Source: Cadophora sp. MPI-SDFR-AT-0126 | Taxonomy: Eukaryota; Ascomycota; Leotiomycetes; Helotiales; Ploettnerulaceae | DNA: 64,000 nucleotides | Assembly (NCBI GenBank): GCA_020747065.1 | Contig: JAGMVK010000014.1 | Coordinates: 682,001-746,000, forward strand | Direction: 5' to 3' | Shown here: piece by piece, positions 56,773 to 64,000 of the stretch | Layout of the letters: every line of letters starts with the position of its first letter | Position numbering within the stretch: the first letter of the stretch is position 1 | The notes under the pieces: model-generated | Told to the model about the DNA's origin: nothing | What the model saw: the letters and a program-made list of their open reading frames with translations, nothing else | The model's database searches: none | Position numbers and translations under genes: made by a program

Positions 56773-58114
56773 TCAACCAAGGTTCCCATGACTTACCGCT
56801 TTCACAGCGTCATAATCAAAGACCCCCGTTTTCACGCTCTCATTACTATACTTATGCCCATCTCCTTCCCCATTATTCGATTTCTTATCTCCTCTCCCAA
56901 TAGCATTCTTCATGGCCAGATCTCTTTTCTCCTGTGCCGGACCATCAGGTAGATGGAAGATCTCTGCATTCTTCAAACAATTTGCTGAGATGTCCTCACA
57001 TCTTGGTTTACGGACTGCTTCAAAAACTTTCAGCAATTTTGGCAGGTCTGTGACGGAATCGGCTCGAGATATAGATTCTGCCAGTGCTGCACCGTCCTCG
57101 ATCGCCATTGCAGCACCTTGAGCCATGTAGGGTAACATGCCATGTGCAGCATCTCCGATGATTACCACTCGGCCGCTGCTACTCACCCATGTCGGCAGAG
57201 GAGGAACAGATGCCAACTTCCACTTCTTGCACTCAGTGATGTGGCCGAGAACCTTTTGCAGACCAGGCTCCCATTTTGAGTACTTCGCTTTCATCTCTTC
57301 GGTGTCCCCGGGTTCGTTCCACTTCCCAGTTTCTCCGTCCCCTCTGTGACACAGATCGAAATTATAAAGGATCCCATCAGATCCATCTCTGACCGCGTAT
57401 ATCATGATGTGAGACTCTGGCCCTGTCCAGATCTCAGATTCGTTCTGCGACAGAATATTGGCAGTTTCTGGATCTGAAAGTAACACTTTCTCTGGGATCA
57501 TGGCTCGATATGCACAATGCGGAGATTTGGCTATTTCGATACTGTGGTCATTCAAGATACATGATCTGACCTTACAGCGGATGCCATCTGCTCCAATGAT
57601 CAAGTCCGCTTTCATCTCTTTGCCATCTCGCATTAATATGGGAGGATGTCTATCATCCAACCTTTCCACAGGACTTCCGAGAAGGAACTTGACACCCGCT
57701 TCAAGTGCAGCTTCATGCAGAATCTGCTGGAAATCTGCACGATGGATATACCACATTCTTAATAGCATCAGCCAGCCATGTTCAGATCGAAAGCAACATG
57801 TGCCACTCACGGAAATCCATATGCTTCTTGCATGAACGGATGGATCTCCGTCACTCCAATAACTTCACCAGTAGCACATCTCCGAATATTCATTCTATTC
57901 GGAACGACAGACTTCGCTTCGAGTTTGCGCCGAACTCTGTGTTCAATCAAAATCCTGGAGCTGTTTGGAGGATCTGTATGCCAGCCCCGATCTCACTCAA
58001 TTGCGGGGTTGACTCAACAATCGTTACACGATTGCCATTTTTGGCAAGAGCAGCCCCAGCAAAAAGTCCACTAAGCCCAGCACCGCAAATTATGATGTCG
58101 AAAGAGGGAGGCAT
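56773..58114 (-). pseudogene. FAD-dependent aromatic-ring hydroxylase-type monooxygenase, one-base frameshift
   Basis: Two exons, 57811-58114 and 56773-57757, with a 53-nt intron (GTGAGT...TTAAG), would encode about 429 residues. Residues 10-16, C-G-A-G-L-S-G, form the FAD-binding loop. R-A-D-F-Q-Q-I-L, D-L-I-I-G-A-D-G-I, and V-V-I-I-G-D-A-A-H-G-M-L-P-Y (the GD FAD-contact motif) follow, as in salicylate hydroxylase-like enzymes. After G-A-G-I-Q-I the frame is lost near 57969: the two-proline codon pair expected there is one C short, and P-N-S-S-R-I-L-I continues in the next frame. Everything else is intact, so this is a recent loss or a sequence error. The C-terminus may also be spliced at a GTAAGT donor (exon end 56797). 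Expected chemistry: NAD(P)H-dependent hydroxylation. Confidence 0.75.
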
Positions 58115-58857
58115 GATGTTTTGCGGATGTATCCTGTTAGATTGGCTAAGAAAGAGCGATGTGTCTTGGCTTTAAGTCCTCTCTTCTCCAGCCATCGATC
58201 GACAGCTGGCAGACGGTTCGTAATGCTCTACCAACGGCTTCAGCATTTCAATTGGACCCGCATTGCATATCATCTAGCAGAATTGCAGATCCCTCCTTTT
58301 GTAGAATATACCGGCGCCACATGCTTACTTGGCTGCTTCATGTCAGCCTTATGTCGCTAGATACAGATACATTAGGGGGCTTGCTGCTCGTTAGCTAAAT
58401 TTAGCGAACCCGCGTAAAGAAGCACTAAGAAGCGCATCTTTATCGTCTTATTGTGATATGCGTATATCGCGATATTTATAGGTCCTAGGCAACATTTCAC
58501 GTGAAGCATAGAAATAGAGATGTGTGCCTCGTTTCCTATTGCGATTGTGATGGGGAATTGCGTTGAAAGTTGACTGAGTGGACACAGTGGTCGACTCCCT
58601 TATTGGAAAGTTGGTCAAGGTCATGCTGGGCTTATCCTTTGCAATATAGCTCTTGCTTCGTTTTCGTTGGTCTGACATTCGTTGTTGGATTTGATGGGAG
58701 CTTTTGTTCGGGCGTTGGTTCTGCCTGTTGGTGCCAGAACCTTGGCGAGCTGGTTTATCAGCGGCAGCATGTTGATGGTAGACCCAGTTCTTTCGAGTCA
58801 CATCTCCTCTTTTTCACCACCATCTTTCCGAAATCTACCATCAAGGAGACCGTGAAC
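58115..58857. other. Divergent region between monooxygenase and ankyrin gene
   Basis: Probable shared promoter space for two outward-facing genes. A plus-strand frame reaching back to 58570 would extend the ankyrin protein but is not protein-like, so the ATG at 58858 is preferred. No other gene seen. Confidence 0.45.
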
Positions 58858-59664
58858 ATGGCGAAATTGGAGTATGCAGTCGAGGACCAAGATATCGCTC
58901 TTGTGAAGGAAATCTTGCACTCCACTCCCGGTCCTTCACAACGAGAACTCGATAGGGCTCTCGCCCTCGCGGTCGACGAGGAAGTTGGTCTCCCTGAGGT
59001 TGTATTCCCGTTGTTTGAGTCAGGTGCCCATATTACAGAGAGTGTATTTCTAGAGGCTATAACCAGAGAAGGAGTCGAACTTTTCGAAATCCTCCTCCAG
59101 TTCCGATGGGATGTCAACTCAGTCGAGTTTGGGCAGCCAGTGTTGAGCTATTTCTCGGGTAATCGATCATCATCGAAGACGATTGAATCTAACAGAAAGC
59201 AGGCTTGCAGATAGCGAGACAGCTGTGAAATGGCTTCTGGACCATGGTGCCGACCCTAATATGACCGGCGAAAAATACCCTTCACCTCTTGCTACTGCCG
59301 CCCTGGAGCCCTTTTCCCCAATCCTCGATATTCTTATATCACACGGGGCAAACCTCGATCCGCAAACTCTCTTTCTAGCTATGACCCCACGCGGCCAAGG
59401 TGGGATTCCTGTCATGGAGTGTCTCATCGATCATGGCATTGATGTCAATGCCCTGCGATCAGATTTGGGAACGCCATTGCATTATGCTGTCACTTTGGAA
59501 AGTAAGGCAAGAGAAAAATTGGAATGCTATTGCGACGAGGGGCCGATCCAAAGGTGAAGAATATGTCCGGTGTTACTCCTGCAGAATTAGCCCAGCAGAA
59601 AGGCTATATGGACTTATTCGAGATGCTTTCTGGCCAGGGGTATAGCCGAACGAAGGCAACCTGA
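58858..59664 (+). pseudogene. Ankyrin-repeat protein, interrupted by an apparent one-base deletion
   Basis: The start M-A-K-L-E-Y-A-V-E-D-Q-D leads into ankyrin units: V-K-E-I-L, L-F-E-S-G-A-H-I-T, L-L-D-H-G-A-D-P-N, L-I-S-H-G-A-N-L-D, L-I-D-H-G-I-D-V-N with T-P-L-H-Y-A-V, and L-L-R-R-G-A-D-P-K with T-P-A-E-L-A. Units 1-3 and 4-5 join through a 37-nt GTAATC...AACAG segment (59159-59195), which is unusually short for an intron. At 59513-59517 a run of five A breaks the frame. With six A the last repeat and the stop at 59662-59664 would follow. About 250 residues in all, with no other domain. Ankyrin proteins mediate protein binding; the partner is unknown. It may be a pseudogene or carry a sequence error. 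Confidence 0.65.
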
Positions 59665-59810
59665 TCTTGTATTCAGTTCGCAGAAGACTTTATTACTGTG
59701 AGAAAGAGATAGTTCATTGAAGCAACGAAGCTTCTTCCTCTCAGATAATTGCTAAGTCTCTGACTAAATACCGAATACAAATCCCTTGAAAAAGCCCGTC
59801 GGCCTTGCTT

Positions 59811-62121
59811 TCAAACAATCACGAGCTCCACCTTTCTTAACTTCTCGTCTGGCACTGGTGCCCACAGAAAACACCATCCAATTCTTCGATAGACTTTCCG
59901 CGCAGCATCGGCCGGAACCAAGATGAGTCCAGAAGGGAATACCTGAGCAGATGGAGCTTGAAATCCAGCACCCACAAGTGGCATGCAAAGGAACTCAGTT
60001 CCAATCGGAGGATTCTCTGTTGCCGAATCAAAGATGATTTCGTAGTGATTCTTCAGCACCTTGGAAGAGGAACCACTCCAACCCAAGTTCCCATTTATCC
60101 CATCGGCAGACTTTATGCCACTGAGCTGGTCCCAGTTGAGTTGGCGGTTGAAGATTCCGAGGAACTTCTTGGGCTGGACGGGAGGTGGTGGGGGTTCAGA
60201 GCCAGAGTCGACTGCCCAGAAAAGGCCATCGTCAAAACGGCGATAAAGTTTGACGTGGCAAACATCCCCCGAGATGTGCAATTCCTGGATGAAAATGCTC
60301 TGCCCATCCAACTTCTTCATGATCGTGTTCTTCCAATTCATCTCTGCGATATTGACAACATGCCCGGTGCGCTGATACATGCTAATTATCTGGCCACTGA
60401 CAGAGGCCCAGGACCAGGATGGAGCGATCGAGAGCTGTTTTGAATCATGGTTCCACTGTCGATACCACGCCATTCCACCTATCATATCTGACTTCCAGAT
60501 CCCGCCATTGTTGACATAAACGTCGTTTGCTGACTCGGCGAATTCGTTGGCAATACCCTCAACAGCGCGAAGACGATCATTTGGTTGAGTAAGATCTCTT
60601 TGGGTGAACTCAAAAACGAGATTATGCCATGGTCTGGCTTCAACGCTTCGCCTCGTTCTACTTGCAAAACTAGCTGCTAGCAGAGATATTTTTCCTGTGG
60701 TAACCTTTCCTGTGGATTTGAAGCTGTATTCTTGAGCTTCTGCTCGCCAGTCCTTGACCAGATCGTTGAACCGTGGCTTAGACTGTCTTGCAGACTTGGA
60801 AGTCGACTTGAATTCCCAATTTGTGCTGACCGTCTCGTTGAATTGTGAAGATGATCTATCAGCACACTGCCAGAAAATTCCTTCTTCTGTAAAGAATATT
60901 GTCCGTGCTGCGAGAATTCTCTCCTGCATTACCCATCCCCGTGTGCTCAAGGTCGAAAGTTCTACACTGCTGTACCCTAATAGTGGCACGATTAGCTGAC
61001 AGTTCGATTGGCAAGCCGAGAAACGACTGAAAAATCCAGTTGCCAATACTTACAGTGATCCAAACTAGGTTGCAAAATTAGACCCCGATCCGATTGGCCG
61101 CCTTCGATGAACAGCATTCGACTAGCTGAAAGCTCTGCAGCTTCACGACGTTTGAATAAGCCAGTGTTGCAGTCATTGCCAACAGCAGCAGCCAAAGTGC
61201 ACAGCGACTTTCGGTAAATTTGTCCCATAACTGCCGATTCTCTTCCCCAATCCTCCGCGTCTTCTTGAATCTGAATATTGTTAGTTGAATGTGCTTCAAG
61301 ATATCTTTACAACTGACAATGCACAATGCATCAACCCAAAGATACCTGATTCCCAACTCTCTTGTGACCTGGACGGCATCTCTGACAGTTCTTGGTAAAC
61401 TGTCGAGTGGTATTCTCCGTCGCCTTTCCTCGATGTTCTCTTTTGTCGTTCTAGCATTCAGGCCTGGCGGCCCCCAACAATAACTCAGAGTTGCGTAGTG
61501 ATTTTGGCGTCCTTTATTCTTCGGTAGATGAAATTCTGATACGATCAAGCGAATGTCATTGTCCCCCACTTCGCCGGCCAGATCAAGCAATCGAGAAGGT
61601 CGAAATTGCCCAGTATCCCTCGTGCAGCTATTATGATGCTGAAGACACCCATCGACCCAACCCTTCATTTTCTTGTAGGGGTCACCTCTGGGTACATTGT
61701 GCTGCCCTTTTCGAAAATCTGATTCCTGAATATTTGCAACGGGGTTGTTGTATTCCAATGCCTGAACCTCGCCTACCTCAATCTTCAGGCTGGAGTATCT
61801 TTCACGATGTTGAAATATCATGATGGCCCATGACACTGTAGCAGATATGGCAGAATCAGCTGGTATAAATCCTGGCTCATGCCATCTGTATCTTCCATCT
61901 TGCTCCTTGACGTAGAGAAGTTCTCTGGCCAAAAATTGGCAGAGGGGACACGATAAGCACTTGGACAACTGCTGATAGTTGTCATGTAGCCTGAATTTGT
62001 TTGTCGGTTCTGGTCCTTTTTCTGGTTTATGGGGCCCGAACATCCGTGTTCTAGTTTTGTAGCAAGGGCCACATAGCTTTGATGAAAGGTCTTCCAGCAC
62101 GAGTCTTTTGCCTTCAGCCAT
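59811..62121 (-). CDS. HET-domain protein (heterokaryon incompatibility type)
   Basis: Exons complement(join(59811..60976,61054..61270,61318..62121)) give 728 residues. Introns of 77 and 47 nt have CTAAC branch sites and clean frames. The HET domain carries its three signature blocks: Y-A-T-L-S-Y-C-W-G (about 209-217), [13 protein letters not shown] joined across an intron to I-Q-E-D-A-E-D-W (about 256-276), and [12 protein letters not shown]. The N-terminus has C-G-P-C and C-L-S-C-P-L-C pairs, possibly a metal site. The C-terminal 300 residues (S-W-S-W-A-S-V-S-G, then P-P-P-P-P) are the usual variable part. HET proteins can trigger cell death on non-self recognition (family knowledge); many have no known trigger. 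The gene looks intact. Confidence 0.92.
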
Positions 62122-63711
62122 AGTTCGTCGCCCTACTGTTGAATTTTGCTATGTTCCACCTAAGAACATTGAATTTTAGAACACTCAGTTGGCAATGAGA
62201 GGACCAAAGTCGGCTTTTAAAGTGCTTGAGACATGAGATGTTGATGTGCTGGTTAAGGAACTCTGGAGCTCGTGGAGGGGCAGTTCGAGGTAAGCTGACG
62301 TAAGCATCCCAATCCTTCAGTTCCTTCGTAACTCCCAGCCTCCTACTTTCGTTTGCAACATCATTCCTGGTTCTTTCATTTCGCTTTCAGTCATCATCGT
62401 ACTGCGACAAATCGACGACAAATTGGGATATCTATCATGGATCCCTATCGCTACCATGTTCCGAACTTGCGATTGGACAGATCTTCTCGGTCAGCTTCTG
62501 AATTCATGGCGCAACGCTTGATTAATCTGCTTGAACGCTGCCCAACGAGAGTCGCATTTCCCAGGATTTTCCAAAAAGGACGGAGGTCTTTACTCCAAGG
62601 GATGTGCAGCATTCAACGCTGCCAAGATTGTTCTCACTTTGCAGAAGTAGTTACTCATATGTGAGCTATGGTGGGTCAATTGGACGGGTGACAAAGTACC
62701 GGCGGACTTGATTCCCTCCAAGAGCCATCACCAGAGGCGAAATTTCGAAAGTTTCTTTCTGTTTGAAATCTTACCCCTCCTGAGCTCACTTCTTCCTTTA
62801 AGTCGCAAACGGAAGCAATACTTTCGCTCAGGACCGTCTCTTTGACAACAATCAACGAACAGGGCGTGTTTCTGACTAGCGATAACCATACAATACACTC
62901 TTGGCATTGGTATCTTTTGCCATGTTTCATCTGCCAAACTGCATCAAACAAGTCCAGAGTGATGGACATCCATTTGATGAGAAATCGAAGCAGAAGAGAT
63001 GAAGATCAGCTAGAGCAATACTCCTCGAAAATGTCCACTTACCCGAGAGTCATGCATCTGATCTAAAAGTGGCATTCAACACCTTTGAAAAGTTGCGACC
63101 CGTTCTGACAAATGATGAGATCCTGGCTGTGCCGATCAAGGAGCGGCAGACATTTCGACATGAAGAATGGGCCATGATCATGCCTCGTCTCTGATTTCGG
63201 TCTCCATTTTTCGCGCTACTCGTAATGTGCAATTTGACAGAACATTTCTCTCAACCATTTCCCGAGTTCTATATTCTTGGTTGACTGTCCAATGGGCAAC
63301 GTTTGTGAGCAGTGACATATACACAGACTTGTCATTCGCCCACATTTCACGAGCACTTTTCTACCTTGGGACCATGAGGCTTGTTGAAAACCTGTCGATA
63401 GTAATAAGGAGAAACATGGCTTGTTTCTTGGAGTAGAATTGGTCGAAAAACGCAGCCTAACCGGCAAAGTCCATCTCGCTCCCTCAAGACCTGGTCTTGG
63501 CAAAGGGCTGAAGATAGTCTATGCACACGTTCGGAGAAATGCCAGCTCCAAGGACGACCACGTTATATCTAAATCACCCTACCCACTTTACACTTTCATT
63601 TCTCAAACTTCAAGATCCTCGATTCTCAAGCATCAAGTACCCTCCATCTTGAACGTAACACATCCTGAGATCTAATCTCGCTCCACATCACAGGCCTTCA
63701 CGAGCATCAAA
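62122..63711. other. Unresolved coding-like stretch, possibly a decayed gene
   Basis: An ATG-started frame at 62437-62664 begins M-D-P-Y-R-Y-H-V. An alternative frame over 62570-62650 reads K-D-G-G-L-Y-S-K-G-C-A-A-F and looks more protein-like. Further right, at about 63013-63196, a plus-strand frame gives A-I-L-L-E-N-V-H-L-P-E-S, then F-N-T-F-E-K-L-R-P-V-L-T-N-D-E, ending E-E-W-A-M-I-M-P-R-L. These pieces could be exons of one gene, but stops lie between and no splice model satisfies me. No family recognised. The last 250 bp are the likely promoter of the secreted-peptide gene. Confidence 0.35.
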
Positions 63712-63942
63712 ATGCGGTCATTCCTCGTCACCGCTCTGTCTCTCCTCCTCGTGTCGGCTCAGACTATACTGTAAGTTCCCCTTCCCTTCAGTTGAGGGGA
63801 CCATGTCTCTAAGGAGGCTTTTTATGCTAGGGCACTTCCAACTCCCGTCGTCGAGAATGCTGGCGCCGCTGTCCAGGTTGAAGAGAGGGAGCTAGATACA
63901 CGTATAGTCATCGGATCGGGACCTGGGAGGAAGGGTCCATAG
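63712..63942 (+). CDS. Small secreted peptide precursor (56 aa)
   Basis: Exons join(63712..63770,63831..63942). The 60-nt intron (GTAAGT...GCTAG) splits a Leu codon. The first 20 residues (M-R-S-F-L-V-T-A-L-S-L-L-L-V-S-A-Q) form a clear signal peptide. After it come A-L-P-T-P-V-V-E-N-A-G, an acidic segment Q-V-E-E-R-E-L-D-T-R, and the C-terminus I-V-I-G-S-G-P-G-R-K-G-P. There are no cysteines, so it is not a classic disulfide-rich effector. A short, Gly-rich, basic end after an Arg suggests a processed peptide, but no canonical KR Kex2 site precedes it. The gene lies 1.6 kb from the HET gene. Function unknown. Confidence 0.65.
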
Positions 63943-64000
63943 ATGAACATATGGCCACTACAGCATTGTATTGTTGAACTTCGGTTTTTGGTTGGCTTGG

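Noticed and set aside
1..64000. CRISPR arrays, rRNA and tRNA genes
   Set aside because: I looked for regularly spaced repeats and cloverleaf-like segments and found none I could support; CRISPR is not expected in a fungal nuclear genome.

Overview
The window is nuclear DNA of a filamentous ascomycete. The genes carry short (mostly 47-130 nt) GT..AG introns with CTAAC/CTGAC-type branch sites. An ATR/UvsB-type checkpoint kinase lies next to COX16, HET-domain and ankyrin genes are present, and the left end is a repeat destroyed by C-to-T / G-to-A change (RIP-like). A decayed copy of a large protein family that I associate with Leotiomycetes (Helotiales) points to that class, but this rests on memory and was not searched.

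Layout. 1-4941: a RIP-degraded Ty3/Gypsy chromovirus (protease, RT, RNase H, integrase, chromodomain, polypurine tract, 3' LTR); its 5' part lies outside the window. 4942-6210: more AT-rich repeat debris with a small island of normal composition. 6.5-17 kb: accessory metabolic genes beside the repeat. These are a broken metallo-beta-lactamase-fold hydrolase, a crotonase with an apparent signal peptide, two extended SDR/epimerase-type reductases (one with a 20-nt microexon that encodes its dinucleotide-binding loop), and a decayed large helotialean-type gene. 18.1-21.1 kb: a BTB/POZ protein with a long disordered Gln/Asn-rich tail. 21-31 kb: a gene-poor stretch with one tiny two-exon Cys-rich gene, two MITEs with perfect terminal inverted repeats and TA duplications, and a 188-bp-period direct repeat.

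31-44 kb: small ordinary genes. They are a cupin, a homeodomain plus C2H2 transcription factor, a small Cys/His protein, a GNAT acetyltransferase, a Nudix-fold protein with a worn Nudix box placed tail-to-tail with a canonical ADP-ribose-pyrophosphatase-type Nudix hydrolase, a Clr5-domain gene and several hypotheticals. 44.5-55.9 kb: a conserved housekeeping block with the 11-exon ATR/Mec1/UvsB kinase, divergent COX16, and dihydroxyacetone kinase. 56.8-63.9 kb: a FAD monooxygenase and an ankyrin gene, each interrupted by an apparent one-base deletion, then a HET-domain protein, an unresolved coding-like stretch and, at the edge, a 56-residue secreted peptide precursor.

No operon-like pathway joins all these genes. 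The left accessory block (hydrolase, crotonase, reductases) and the right block (monooxygenase, ankyrin, HET, secreted peptide) have the turnover expected of accessory loci, while the kinase/COX16/DAK block looks conserved. All exon joins below were read by eye from frame, GT..AG sites and family motifs, without transcript support.
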